45,946 bases of DNA from Sulfuricella sp. Lineage in GTDB: Bacteria; Pseudomonadota; Gammaproteobacteria; Burkholderiales; Sulfuricellaceae. The notes under the pieces are model-generated. The model was not told where the DNA came from and did no database searches. It saw nothing but the letters and a program-made list of their open reading frames with translations. Location of the stretch: NCBI GenBank assembly GCA_028714315.1, contig JAQTMN010000019.1, positions 1 to 45,946 of the forward strand, written 5' to 3'. Shown here one piece after another: positions 1 through 8,511 of the stretch; within the stretch, counting starts at the first letter, position 1; each line of letters opens with the position of its first letter. Position numbers and translations under genes: made by a program.

Positions 1-599
<599 letters not shown>

Positions 600-635
600 G
601 AGCGATTCTGAAAACAGAGGGATACTGGGGTAGGA

Positions 636-680
636 GCGGTCTCCAGGCCGCGATTCCGCAAATCGCGGCCTGGAGACCGC
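636..680. repeat. REP-like perfect palindrome, 20-bp arms
   Basis: Arms 636-655 and 661-680 are exact reverse complements (GCGGTCTCCAGGCCGCGATT and its complement) around the 5-base loop CCGCA. With a one-base bulge the pairing extends into GGAG/CTCC on the outside. It lies between the convergent cheB remnant and outer-membrane gene. No T-tract follows directly, so it looks more like a dispersed REP-type element than a classical terminator. The rest of 600-724 holds nothing else I recognise. Confidence 0.75.
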
Positions 681-724
681 CTCCGGCTCCCCCTCCGCAA
701 GGAGGGAGGGCAATGATGATTGCG

Positions 725-1330
725 TCAGAACTTGTAGAGGACGCCCACCGAAGCCAGGTCGAGATCGCCCTTGGTGGTGCTGTTGTCGCCGACGCCGTTG
801 AACCGCTCCCATTCCACGCGCACGCCCAGATTCCGGGTGAAATCGTAGCCGGCACCGACGCCGTAGGTCCAATCGTTCGTGGTATGGCTGTTGGAAACGC
901 CGGCACCATTCAGTTCGGTCTTGATGGTGTAGGCGCCGAGCTTGCCGAAGATCGAGAAATTCTGGAACGGGAGGATCCCCACGGCATCGATGTAGCCGCT
1001 ATTCGAGGTCTTCAGGTCGCCGTTCCCGGCCGCCGAACTGAAGTTGAATTTGCCGAAATCGACGTAGCCCGCCTCGACCGCGATATTTGGGGAAAACTGG
1101 TAGCCGAGAAAGGCCTTCCAGCCGGTATCCGTGTCATCCACCGAACCGCCGGTAGTGCCGATCGCGCTGTTGATGTCGCCGCCGCCGACCTCGGTCTTCG
1201 ACTGTCCGCCGCTGAGGCCGACGTACCACGCCGCGCTCGTGCCCCAATCGGTCGCCGCCATCGAGGAAGCGACCGCGCCCGCGGTCAGACCCAAAGCCAA
1301 GCCGACTGAAACCAGTAATTTCACTTTCAT
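725..1330 (-). CDS. Small outer-membrane beta-barrel protein (OmpA/OmpW-like)
   Basis: The 201-residue product starts MKVKLLVSVGLALGLTAG and has a signal peptide with a likely cleavage site after SSMA near residue 25. The rest alternates polar and hydrophobic residues, with repeated aromatic-rich strands such as WYVGLSGG, GWKAFLGYQF, WTYGVGAGYDF and VRVEWERF, and ends LASVGVLYKF. A terminal phenylalanine is typical of barrels inserted by the BAM complex. Length and pattern fit the eight-stranded OMP_b-brl/OmpA-like superfamily; the transported or bound ligand is unknown. I chose the ATG at 1330 because AAGGAG lies directly upstream. An in-frame GTG at 1345 would put that ribosome-binding site inside the gene. 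The gene stands alone, with a promoter candidate at 1409-1436 and a hairpin in its leader. Confidence 0.8.
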   Translation of the reverse strand: MKVKLLVSVGLALGLTAGAVASSMAATDWGTSAAWYVGLSGGQSKTEVGGGDINSAIGTTGGSVDDTDTGWKAFLGYQFSPNIAVEAGYVDFGKFNFSSAAGNGDLKTSNSGYIDAVGILPFQNFSIFGKLGAYTIKTELNGAGVSNSHTTNDWTYGVGAGYDFTRNLGVRVEWERFNGVGDNSTTKGDLDLASVGVLYKF

Positions 1331-1360
1331 TTGTTTCTCCTTCACTAAACATCGACATAA

Positions 1361-1384
1361 AAAAATCCGGCACTGACGGTGCCG
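1361..1384 (-). terminator. Terminator-like hairpin in the leader of the outer-membrane gene
   Basis: On the minus strand CGGCAC, a five-base loop and GTGCCG are followed by GATTTTTTT, the form of an intrinsic terminator. It lies only about 30 bases upstream of the ATG at 1330, and no gene ends just before it. It may act as an attenuator in the 5' leader, or may be the old terminator of an upstream unit. Confidence 0.6.
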
Positions 1385-1408
1385 CCAATTAAGCGTTCTT
1401 ATCGAATA

Positions 1409-1436
1409 GTTATAGCTCAGGTTATTTATAGTTCAA
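1409..1436 (-). promoter_or_regulatory. Candidate sigma70 promoter of the outer-membrane gene
   Basis: On the minus strand TTGAAC (1436-1431) and TATAAC (1414-1409) are separated by 16 bases, close to the sigma70 consensus. Transcription would start near 1402 and run through the hairpin at 1361-1384 before reaching the ATG at 1330. Confidence 0.5.
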
Positions 1437-1548
1437 GAATCGCGGCCGGACAGGTTCGGCTCGAATAAAGCCCAGGCATTTGTGAAAAAACGAAACCCCC
1501 ACCACAAAGGCGCAGAGACGAAGGGATCGCAAAGAAAACACCATTCGA

Positions 1549-1828
1549 CTAGCAGGCTGTCGGACTTGAAGAATCGAAGCGAAAATTCGGCTGGGCGCCG
1601 CCCCGAATCATGAAACACGCCATGACCGTTAACCCAGATAATCCATTAGGACGCGAGATGACGACGAGGCGTTTTGCGAGGCAGTTTCGTTGCTTGGGAG
1701 GAGTCCCATGGTTGTTCCATGGGCGACGAGCAAGCGGCGAAAATGGCCGCAAAACGGCCGCCAGCACTCGCGTAGGCCCGTGGGGCCGCCTAATGGATTA
1801 TCTGGGTTTAAGTCCGACATGCTCCTAG
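1549..1828. mobile_element. Nested inverted-repeat element of about 280 bp (MITE or IS remnant)
   Basis: The ends 1549-1567 and 1810-1828 are imperfect inverted repeats (16 of 19 positions) built around GTCGGACTT. Inside them, 1631-1650 and 1789-1808 are exact 20-bp inverted repeats containing ACCCAGATAATCCATTAGG. Further in, CGCGAG (1653-1658) pairs with CTCGCG (1767-1772), and the core holds small hairpins, for example CCCATGG-TTGTT-CCATGGG and GGCCG-CAAAA-CGGCC. No transposase is encoded. The architecture suggests a non-autonomous mobile element or the fused ends of a decayed insertion sequence. A target-site duplication is not obvious. Confidence 0.6.
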
Positions 1829-1953
1829 GCTGGCAAACCACGCCAGCCAAGTCGATGGTTATCCCGTGGGCGGGAGAGGGGAAACGCGGTTGGGGCGGCT
1901 GTTCCTGGAGTGGCGTGAATGGCTCTACGGGGTTCGGGATTCCGGACCTTGGC

Positions 1954-1975
1954 GGGCACGGCTGAAACCGTACCC
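1954..1975 (-). terminator. Possible weak terminator after wspR
   Basis: On the minus strand GGGTACGG, a six-base loop and CCGTGCCC form an 8-bp stem with one G-U pair, starting about 20 bases after the wspR stop. No U-tract follows, so it could only be a weak or Rho-assisted terminator. Confidence 0.3.
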
Positions 1976-1995
1976 ACTACGATATATCAGCGTTA

Positions 1996-3009
1996 TCAGG
2001 ACTCGCTCACCACGACCCGATTGCGGCCGCTCTCCTTGGCCTGGTACAGGGCGGCATCGGCCAGGTTGACCAGCGACAGCGGGGAATCGCCGGTCGGTAC
2101 GGCCGAGGCGAGGCCGATACTGATGGTCACGCAGGAGGCGATGTCGGAGCCTTGATGCGGAATGTTGAGCGCCTCGACGTTCCGGCGGATTTCCTCGGCC
2201 AGCAGGCTGGCGCCGCTGGCCGGTGTTTCCGGCAGGATCACCACGAATTCCTCGCCGCCGTAGCGGGAAGCCTGGTCGGCCGGGCGCATCGCGCTTTTCT
2301 GGATGATCGCGGCGACCTTGCGCAGCACTTCGTCGCCCTTCAGGTGGCCGTAGCTGTCGTTGTACAGTTTGAAATAGTCGATATCGAGCATCATCACCGA
2401 CAGCGGCAGGTTGTTGCGCGCCGCGCGTTTCCATTCGATGTGCAGGCTCTCGTCGAAATGGCGCCGGTTGGCGAGCCCGGTCAGGCCGTCGAAATTGACC
2501 AGGCGCAGCAGTTCCAGGTTGGTGTCCGCCAGCTTTTTCTGGCTCTCGCGCAAGGCCCGGTAGGCCTCGTCGCGTTGCAGCTTCATGATGTAGGCGTTGG
2601 AGTGGTAGCGGATGCGGGCAAGCATCTCGATGCGGTCCGGCAGCTTGATCAGGTAATCGTTGGCGCCGGCGTCGAAAGCGTCGGCCTTGACCGTGGCCTC
2701 GCCGCGGGAGGACAGCACGATCACCGGCACGTCGCGGATCTGGGGATTGGCGCGGAAGTAGCGCAGCAGCGCCAAGCCATCGACATCGGGCATCATCAGG
2801 TCGAGCAAAATCACCGTAGGGCGAATTTCGAGCGCGGTGGGGATAGCCTGGTCGGGATTGGAGCAATAATGGAAATTGATCTCGCGGTCGCCTTCCAGCT
2901 GCTGGCGGATCGCCTCGGCGACGAAAGACTGGTCGTCCACCAGCATGACGATGATGGGGTACCGGGGATAACCCTGCCCATCGCTTGGTATGTCGTTCGC
3001 TTCAGCCAT
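1996..3009 (-). CDS. wspR: WspR-like response regulator with diguanylate cyclase (GGDEF) output
   Basis: The 337-residue product has a receiver domain (residues about 18-138; phospho-acceptor Asp70 in LLDLMMPDVDG), a helical linker with IRYHSNAYI and RDEAYRALRESQKKL, and a GGDEF domain (about 170-335). The linker is highly characteristic of Pseudomonas WspR. The active site is GGEEF at 251-255. An RxxD inhibitory site (RPAD, 242-245) lies five residues before it, so product inhibition by c-di-GMP is expected. Phosphorylation by WspE should promote clustering and c-di-GMP synthesis from two GTP. It is the last gene of the wsp operon, 11 bases after wspF. Family identification is firm; the downstream c-di-GMP targets are not in the window. 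Confidence 0.93.
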   Translation of the reverse strand: MAEANDIPSDGQGYPRYPIIVMLVDDQSFVAEAIRQQLEGDREINFHYCSNPDQAIPTALEIRPTVILLDLMMPDVDGLALLRYFRANPQIRDVPVIVLSSRGEATVKADAFDAGANDYLIKLPDRIEMLARIRYHSNAYIMKLQRDEAYRALRESQKKLADTNLELLRLVNFDGLTGLANRRHFDESLHIEWKRAARNNLPLSVMMLDIDYFKLYNDSYGHLKGDEVLRKVAAIIQKSAMRPADQASRYGGEEFVVILPETPASGASLLAEEIRRNVEALNIPHQGSDIASCVTISIGLASAVPTGDSPLSLVNLADAALYQAKESGRNRVVVSES

Positions 3010-3020
3010 ATCCCCCCCTG

Positions 3021-4094
3021 TTACAACGCGCCGCGAGCCGTGGCGGCAGGATCGCGGCTACCGCCGCCCGTTAGTTTAGCGTTCTTTTCGACGAACCGGA
3101 CGAGTGCGTCCGCAATCTTTTCCGGCGGCAGGATCTCCTTCGCCGCCGCCAATTCCGCCGCCGCCTTGGGCATGCCGTAGACCGCGCAGCTCGCCTGGTC
3201 CTGCGCCAGCGTGTACCAGCCTGCCTGGCGCAGCCGCAACAGCCCGCGCGCACCGTCCCGGCCCATGCCGGTAAGCAGCACCGCCGCGGAACGGTCGCCT
3301 TTGCATTGCAGGATGCTTTCGAAGAACACGTCCACCGACGGGCGATAGGGATACTCCCTCGGCGTCGGCGTATAGCGCAGGGTATGCGCCGGCGTCAGCA
3401 CCAGGTGGTCGTTGGTGGCCGCGACCAGCACCGTGCCGACCTCCGGCCGTTCGCCCTCGCGCGCCATGCGCACCGGCAGCGCGCATTGGCGGGAGAGCCA
3501 GGTCACCAGATTGGGCGTGAACTGCGCATCCACATGCTGGATGATCACCAGCGCCGCGGGCAGGTCGGCGGGCAGGCGGGAGAGGATGGCGGCAAGCGCG
3601 TTCGGGCCGCCGGTGGAGGCGCCGATGGCGATCAGGCTTTCCCGGCTGGGGTGCACCTGCAAAGATGGCGCGGGGCGGCGGCGCAGAGCGGGCTTGGCGG
3701 GACCGACCAGGCGGGCGATATTCTCCACCTTCTTCAGCAGCGGCTGGATGCCTTCATTGCCCATGCCGATTCCCAGCGTCGGCGTGTTGACGGCGTCGAG
3801 CGCGCCGACCGCCATGGCCTCGAACACCCGTGCCGCGCTGTCGTTGACGTCGGTGGTGACCACCACCACCGCGCAGGGGGATTTTTTCATGATCTGGCGG
3901 GTGGTTTCGACGCCGTCCATGACCGGCATGTAGATATCCATCAGCACCAGGTCGGGGGTATCGGCGGCGCATTTCTCCACCGCCTCGGCGCCGTTGCTGG
4001 CGACCCAGGCGATCTCGTGCTCGGGGGCCGCGGCCAGCGCGCGGCGCATCGCCTCGACGGCGATGTTGGAATCGTTGACGATGGCAATTCTCAC
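3021..4094 (-). CDS. wspF: WspF-like chemoreceptor methylesterase (CheB family)
   Basis: This 357-residue protein has an N-terminal receiver domain with phospho-acceptor Asp53 (LVLMDIYMPVMDG) and a C-terminal CheB methylesterase domain. The catalytic triad is visible: Ser160 in IGASTGGP, His187 in IIQHVDAQF and Asp280 in TGMGRDGARG. In Wsp systems phosphorylated WspF removes methyl groups from WspA and so damps signalling; loss of wspF locks WspR on. Its ATG overlaps the wspE stop (4091-4094), indicating translational coupling. The full two-domain layout distinguishes it from the receiver-less CheB at 11316-12023. Confidence 0.92.
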   Translation of the reverse strand: MRIAIVNDSNIAVEAMRRALAAAPEHEIAWVASNGAEAVEKCAADTPDLVLMDIYMPVMDGVETTRQIMKKSPCAVVVVTTDVNDSAARVFEAMAVGALDAVNTPTLGIGMGNEGIQPLLKKVENIARLVGPAKPALRRRPAPSLQVHPSRESLIAIGASTGGPNALAAILSRLPADLPAALVIIQHVDAQFTPNLVTWLSRQCALPVRMAREGERPEVGTVLVAATNDHLVLTPAHTLRYTPTPREYPYRPSVDVFFESILQCKGDRSAAVLLTGMGRDGARGLLRLRQAGWYTLAQDQASCAVYGMPKAAAELAAAKEILPPEKIADALVRFVEKNAKLTGGGSRDPAATARGAL

Positions 4095-6340
4095 TGTGCT
4101 GCTTCTCCGATCAGGTCCACGACCGCTTCCAGCAGGGCTTCGTCATGGAAACTTCCCTTGGTGAAATAATAGTTGGCGCCGGCTTCCAGGCCGCGGCGGC
4201 GGTCTTCTTCGCGGTCCTTGTAGGAAACGATCATGATCGGCAGGTTTTTCAGCCCCTGATCCTTGCGGATCATCGCGACCAGCTCGATGCCGTTCATCCG
4301 CGGCATGTCGATATCGCTCACCACCAGATCGTAGCTGCCGGTGCGCACCGCGTTCCAGCCGTCCATGCCGTCCACCGCCACGTCCACCAGATAGCCGCTG
4401 TTTTCCAGCAGCTTGCGCTCGACCTCGCGCACCGTGAAGGAATCATCCACCACCAGCACCCGCTTGGCCGCCGCGCCGGTTCGGGCGTGGGATTGCTCCA
4501 TCTTGTCGAGGCGCCCGGCGGACACCAGCTTGTCGATCGAGCGCACCAGGTCGTCCACGTCCACGATCAGGGCGGGCTCGCCGTTCTCCATCAGGGTGGC
4601 GGCGCTGATATCCTTGATCTTGCCAAGGCGCGGGTCGAGCGCCTGAACCACCAGGCTGCGTTCGCCGAGAAAGCGGTCCACCACCACGCCGAAGCGGTTG
4701 TGGCGATCGCTGATCACCACCACCGCGTAGCTCGCCTCCGCCGCCTCGCCCGGCGCCGCCAGGCCGAACGCCTGGTACGCGGCCACCAGCCCGATGCGCT
4801 CGCCGTCGAGCAGGAAATATTCGCGATCCTCCAGCGAAAAAATCTCCGCCTCGCCCAGCTTCAGGGTGCGGTCGATGCGCGCCAGCGGGAAGGCGTAGGG
4901 CTCGCCCGAGATGCTCGCGAGCAACCCCTGCACCACCGACAGGGTGAGCGGCAGCTGAAGCTGGAAGCGGGTACCGCGCCCCGCCTCGCTGGACGTCTTG
5001 ATCGAGCCGCGCACCTGCTGGATGGCGGACAGCACCACGTCGAGGCCGACGCCGCGGCCGGAAATCTCGGTCACCTCGCCCTTCATGGAAAATTTCGGCA
5101 GGAACAGGAATTCGAGCAATTCGTTCTCGCTCATGCCCGCCACCAGATCCGCAGTGCTGAGTTTGCGTTCCACCACGGTCCGGCGCAGCCGCTCCAGCGG
5201 CACGCCCATGCCGTCGTCGGCGACGGTGATGATCAGCATGCCGGCGCTATGGTGCGCCTCCAGCCTGACCACGCCCTCGGCCGGCTTGCCCAGGGCGAGC
5301 CGCTCTTCCCGGCTTTCGATGCCATGGTCCACGGCGTTGGTCAGCAAATGGTTTAGCGGCGCCTCGATCTGCTCCAGGATGTCGCGGTCCACCAGGGTTT
5401 CCAGCCCGCTGATTTCGAGCCTGACTTCCTTGCCCAGCGAGCGCGCCAGGTCGCGCACCCTGCGCGGCATCCCGCTCACCCCTTCGGAAAACGGGCGCAT
5501 CCGGCTGGCGCTGGCTTCGTGATAAATCTGCTGGGCGAGATAGGTGGTGCGGCGGTCGAACTGGTCCAGCTGCGCCAGCTGTTCCGCCAGTGTCTTGCGG
5601 CATTCCAGCGCCAGCTGCTGCGCCTGGCGCAGGTACTCGGCGCTGCGCTCGTTGATTTCGGTCACGCGCAGGGTTTCATGGAGATGGTCGAGCACGGTTC
5701 CCAGCTCGGCCTGGCGCCGCTTGAGCCGCAACAGCGAGTCGGCGAAGGGATGCAGCCGCCGCGTTTCCACCAGCGCTTCGCCGGCCAGCCCCATCAGCTC
5801 GTCGAGGTTGGCCGCGTTGACCCGCAGCACGCGCTGTCCAGTGCCTTCGTCGCGCTCGGGCCGGGCGGGCTCGACGGCGGCGACGACGGCCGGCGCCGGT
5901 TCCGGTTCGCTGCCCGCTTCTTCCGCGGCGAGGATGGCGCGGACCGCGGCGGCGAGGGCGTCCACCGCGCCCCGCCGGGTCGAAGCCAGGCCGGCGACGA
6001 TCTCTTCCTCCGCCAGGCAGGACAGCTGGATCAACATGTCCACGCCCTTCAGCAGCGCATCGATGTGATGCGCGCCGAGGGTGACATCCTTGTTCTGCGC
6101 GGCGACGAAAACGTCTTCCAGGGCGTGCGCCATCGTCACCGCAAGCGGATGGTTGACGATGCGCGCGGCGCCCTTGATCGAGTGCGCCGCGCGCATCAAA
6201 GGCTCAAGCAGGCTAATGCTGCGCGGGTTGCGCTCCAGTTCGAGCAGTTTGCTGGAAAGCACCCCGGCCTGGTTTTCCACCTCGACCTGGAACAATTCCA
6301 GCATCGAGCCCGGCGTGAATTTTCCTTCGCCGCCGCTCAT
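4091..6340 (-). CDS. wspE: WspE-like hybrid chemotaxis histidine kinase (CheA-REC)
   Basis: The 749-residue protein shows, in order: an Hpt domain with phospho-accepting His53 (RAAHSIKGAAR); an Ala/Pro/Glu-rich linker (about 138-168); a dimerisation segment; a GHKL ATPase domain (N box HLLTNAVDHG at 331-340, DDGMG at 375-379, GRGVGLDVV at 428-436); a CheW-like domain (about 465-605); and a C-terminal receiver with phospho-acceptor Asp676 (SDIDMP) and conserved Lys728. This is the WspE architecture: an ATP-driven autokinase that passes phosphate to WspR and WspF, the fused receiver probably serving as a regulator or sink. The start overlaps the wspD stop (ATGA, 6337-6340). All key residues are present. 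Confidence 0.93.
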   Translation of the reverse strand: MSGGEGKFTPGSMLELFQVEVENQAGVLSSKLLELERNPRSISLLEPLMRAAHSIKGAARIVNHPLAVTMAHALEDVFVAAQNKDVTLGAHHIDALLKGVDMLIQLSCLAEEEIVAGLASTRRGAVDALAAAVRAILAAEEAGSEPEPAPAVVAAVEPARPERDEGTGQRVLRVNAANLDELMGLAGEALVETRRLHPFADSLLRLKRRQAELGTVLDHLHETLRVTEINERSAEYLRQAQQLALECRKTLAEQLAQLDQFDRRTTYLAQQIYHEASASRMRPFSEGVSGMPRRVRDLARSLGKEVRLEISGLETLVDRDILEQIEAPLNHLLTNAVDHGIESREERLALGKPAEGVVRLEAHHSAGMLIITVADDGMGVPLERLRRTVVERKLSTADLVAGMSENELLEFLFLPKFSMKGEVTEISGRGVGLDVVLSAIQQVRGSIKTSSEAGRGTRFQLQLPLTLSVVQGLLASISGEPYAFPLARIDRTLKLGEAEIFSLEDREYFLLDGERIGLVAAYQAFGLAAPGEAAEASYAVVVISDRHNRFGVVVDRFLGERSLVVQALDPRLGKIKDISAATLMENGEPALIVDVDDLVRSIDKLVSAGRLDKMEQSHARTGAAAKRVLVVDDSFTVREVERKLLENSGYLVDVAVDGMDGWNAVRTGSYDLVVSDIDMPRMNGIELVAMIRKDQGLKNLPIMIVSYKDREEDRRRGLEAGANYYFTKGSFHDEALLEAVVDLIGEAAQ

Positions 6341-7023
6341 GCCAGGCTCCGGGAGAAGGCGTAAAGCAGCAGTTCGTGGTCGAGCAGGCCGACGTTCCTG
6401 TCGCCGAGCCGGAGCGCGCCGGCGCTGTATTTGGTCAGTGCGCCGGACAGCGTGGCCGGCAGGCTTTCCAGCTCTTTCGCTGCATAGCGGTGGGTGCCGA
6501 GCACTTCATCGGCGGCGAAAACGAAACGGTGCTGTTCATTATGCACGACCAGCATGCGCGGATAGATGCTGCGATGCTCTTTCTTCAGCGCCGCGCCGCC
6601 GCCCGCCGCGATGCCGAGCAGTTCGGCGATATCGACGGCCAGTTGCAGCTTGCCGCGAATGTTCACCAGGCCGAGCAGGATCGGCGAGGAACGGTGCGGC
6701 AGCCCGTGCACCGCGCGCAGCTCGACGATTTCATCCACCAGCCCGGCCGGCACCGCCAGCCATTCCCGGCCGATACGGAACACCACCGCCGCCAGCCCGG
6801 TCCTGGCGTGGGCCTGCTTGCGGCTGGCGACGATCTCGGTCCATTCCGCCTGGTAGCCGGCGGGCAGCGCCCGCGCATGCAGCATGCGCCCCGCCGCCTG
6901 GTACACATCGCAGTTGTAGCAATGGGTGAACTGGACGAGCTTGGGGCAGCGCGGCGTTTCGCGGCCCCAGACGCCGATCCGGTTCCAGCAGTCGTGGATG
7001 TGCAATTCGGCGGTGGCGCTCAT
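6337..7023 (-). CDS. wspD: WspD-like CheW coupling protein with Cys-containing N-terminus
   Basis: The 228-residue product has a CheW fold from about residue 75 onward (AAVVFRIGREWLAVPAGLVDE, then LLGLVNIRGKLQLAVDI). This is preceded by a 45-residue N-terminal segment with DCWNRIGVWG and four cysteines (12, 26, 35, 38; HCYNCDVY), which is typical of the WspD branch. Its role is to couple receptor arrays to WspE. The cysteine spacing could bind a metal, but that is unproven. The ATG at 7023 has no strong ribosome-binding site. The upstream spacer carries a repeat insertion, so coupling to wspC is lost here. Confidence 0.88.
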   Translation of the reverse strand: MSATAELHIHDCWNRIGVWGRETPRCPKLVQFTHCYNCDVYQAAGRMLHARALPAGYQAEWTEIVASRKQAHARTGLAAVVFRIGREWLAVPAGLVDEIVELRAVHGLPHRSSPILLGLVNIRGKLQLAVDIAELLGIAAGGGAALKKEHRSIYPRMLVVHNEQHRFVFAADEVLGTHRYAAKELESLPATLSGALTKYSAGALRLGDRNVGLLDHELLLYAFSRSLA

Positions 7024-7266
7024 TTTACGAACGGCATTTCAACCACGGAGAACACGGAGCGCACGGAGAAAAGCGGGGCGCCGGCGTCGCTAGCGTGAAA
7101 CTCGCTGTTGTGGGTAAGGCTTCAGCCGTACAAGTCAGGCTGAAGCCTGACCCACAGGTCGCCATTTTCATAATCCGGGGCGGCGATTCGCCATGACCGT
7201 TAGGCAATACACTGATTTTTCCTCCGTGAACTCCGAGTTCTCCATGGCTGATTGTTTTTTTTAGGT
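7024..7266. repeat. Repeat cluster inserted between wspC and wspD
   Basis: The outer blocks 7041-7072 and 7216-7246 are inverted, imperfect copies of a CACGGAGAACACGGAG-type sequence (about 25 of 30 bases agree). Between them, 7109-7127 and 7138-7156 form a 19-bp inverted repeat with one mismatch (TGTGGGT.AGGCTTCAGCC) around a 10-base loop, a REP-like unit. A small GGCGA-T-TCGCC hairpin follows near 7182-7192. There is no coding sequence. It splits what is otherwise a tightly overlapping operon. Confidence 0.75.
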
Positions 7267-8511
7267 TCATTTATTCCCCCGCCGCTGCTGTGCCCGCTGG
7301 GCCCGCTGTCTGAGCTGGGCGGCGGTGCGGACCTCGCCCTGGCGTTCCGCCAGCAGCGCGAGCTGGACCAGCGCCTCGTAATGGTTCGGTTCCAGGTACA
7401 CCGCCTTGCCGAAGAATTCCCTGGCGTTTTCCGCGTCGGCCCCGGCGTCGTGCACCAGGCCGAGCAGGTAATAGGCCTGGGCGGAAGCGCCCTGTTCGCG
7501 CAGGAAAGCCTCGCACTGCACCGCCGCCTCGGCCAGGCGGCCCTGGTCGGCGAGACGCTGAGCCTGTTCCAGCGCATTGCCGGCAGGCGGCTCTTTGCTG
7601 ACGACGGCCACCGGCGGACGCAAGCGCGCCGCCGGTTTTTCCGGCTGCCGCGGCATTTCCCGGCGCCCTTCGCCTCTTGCCCTGCTCGGCTGGGCTTTTC
7701 CCTGGGCCGGCAACGCGCTTTTCTTGCAGTAGGCGAAGGCATGCGGCGACGCCACGGAAACGAACCACTTTTCCAGCACCGGCGCGCTTTCCGCATGGCC
7801 GACGAAAAGCACGCCGCGCGGCAGCAGCAGCCGTTCGAGCACCGACAAGGCCCGCTCGCGGTTCTGGTCGTCGAAATAGATCAGCAGGTTGCGGCAGAAA
7901 ATCACGTCGTAGGCGCCGCGCAGCAGGGAAAAATCGTCGCCCAGCAGGTTGCCTTGGGAAAAGTTGACCCGCTTGCGCACCGCTTCATGCAGCAGCCAGC
8001 CGTGCGGCGTGGCGGTGAAATAGCGCTCCTGCAACCCCGGATAAGCGCCGCGGAACGAGTTCCGACCATAGACGGCGCGCCGCGCCTTGGCCAGGGCGAC
8101 GTTGCTGATGTCCACCCCGTCCACCGAAATGCGTTCGGGCGGGAGCCCGGCGTCGAGCAGCGCCATCACCGCCGAATAGGGCTCCTCGCCGCTGGAACAG
8201 GGCACGCTGAGCAAACGCAGGGGACGTTCCGGATTGGCGGCGAGCCATTCTTCCATGACGAAGCGCTGCAACGCCTCGAATGGCTTGCCGTCGCGGAAGA
8301 ACCAGGTTTCCGGCACGACCAGCTCTTCGACCAGCTGCGCCAGCTCCAGCGGCGACGCACGCAGGTAAACCAGGTAGCTCGACGGATCGCGCTGGCCGCA
8401 CTGGCTCATGCGCTTCCGGACCGCGCGGCCGACGGCGGATTCGCTGAGTGCGGCGGCATCGAACCCCATCGCCCGATGCAGCATCTCGGCAATCTCCGGC
8501 GGCGGGGTCAC
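7267..8511 (-). CDS. wspC: WspC-like chemoreceptor methyltransferase (CheR with TPR repeats)
   Basis: The 414-residue protein begins VTPPPEIAEMLHRAMGF. The GTG start at 8511 overlaps the wspB stop as GTGA, with GGGAGGG a few bases upstream; an upstream in-frame extension to 8838 would lie inside wspB and has no family resemblance. The CheR methyltransferase domain (about 1-270) has VPETWFFRD (66-74), the SAM-binding loop LSVPCSSGEEPYS (101-113) and the FDVIFCRN-like VIFCRNLLIYFD. A basic Pro/Ala-rich linker leads to about two TPR units (310-400). WspC transfers methyl groups from SAM to receptor glutamates, here presumably WspA. Only the repeat-filled spacer separates it from wspD. Confidence 0.9.
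   Translation of the reverse strand: MTPPPEIAEMLHRAMGFDAAALSESAVGRAVRKRMSQCGQRDPSSYLVYLRASPLELAQLVEELVVPETWFFRDGKPFEALQRFVMEEWLAANPERPLRLLSVPCSSGEEPYSAVMALLDAGLPPERISVDGVDISNVALAKARRAVYGRNSFRGAYPGLQERYFTATPHGWLLHEAVRKRVNFSQGNLLGDDFSLLRGAYDVIFCRNLLIYFDDQNRERALSVLERLLLPRGVLFVGHAESAPVLEKWFVSVASPHAFAYCKKSALPAQGKAQPSRARGEGRREMPRQPEKPAARLRPPVAVVSKEPPAGNALEQAQRLADQGRLAEAAVQCEAFLREQGASAQAYYLLGLVHDAGADAENAREFFGKAVYLEPNHYEALVQLALLAERQGEVRTAAQLRQRAQRAQQRRGNK

Larger units (their letters stand above)
1437..1995. other. Intergenic strip without a gene, rich in repeats
   Basis: I find no coding region with family resemblance here; the open frames are short and lie inside inverted repeats. It holds a degraded tract resembling the common ACCACAAAGGCGCAGAGAC-type intergenic repeat (about 1500-1535), a nested inverted-repeat element (1549-1828), a perfect 7-bp stem with a 7-base loop (1828-1848), and a G-U-containing hairpin just downstream of wspR (1954-1975). 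Confidence 0.7.

Noticed and set aside
1618-7202. Shared 14-mer CGCCATGACCGTTA at about 1619 and 7190
   Set aside because: A few shared 14-mers are expected by chance in a window of this size, and the flanks differ, so it does not by itself link the two repeat regions.
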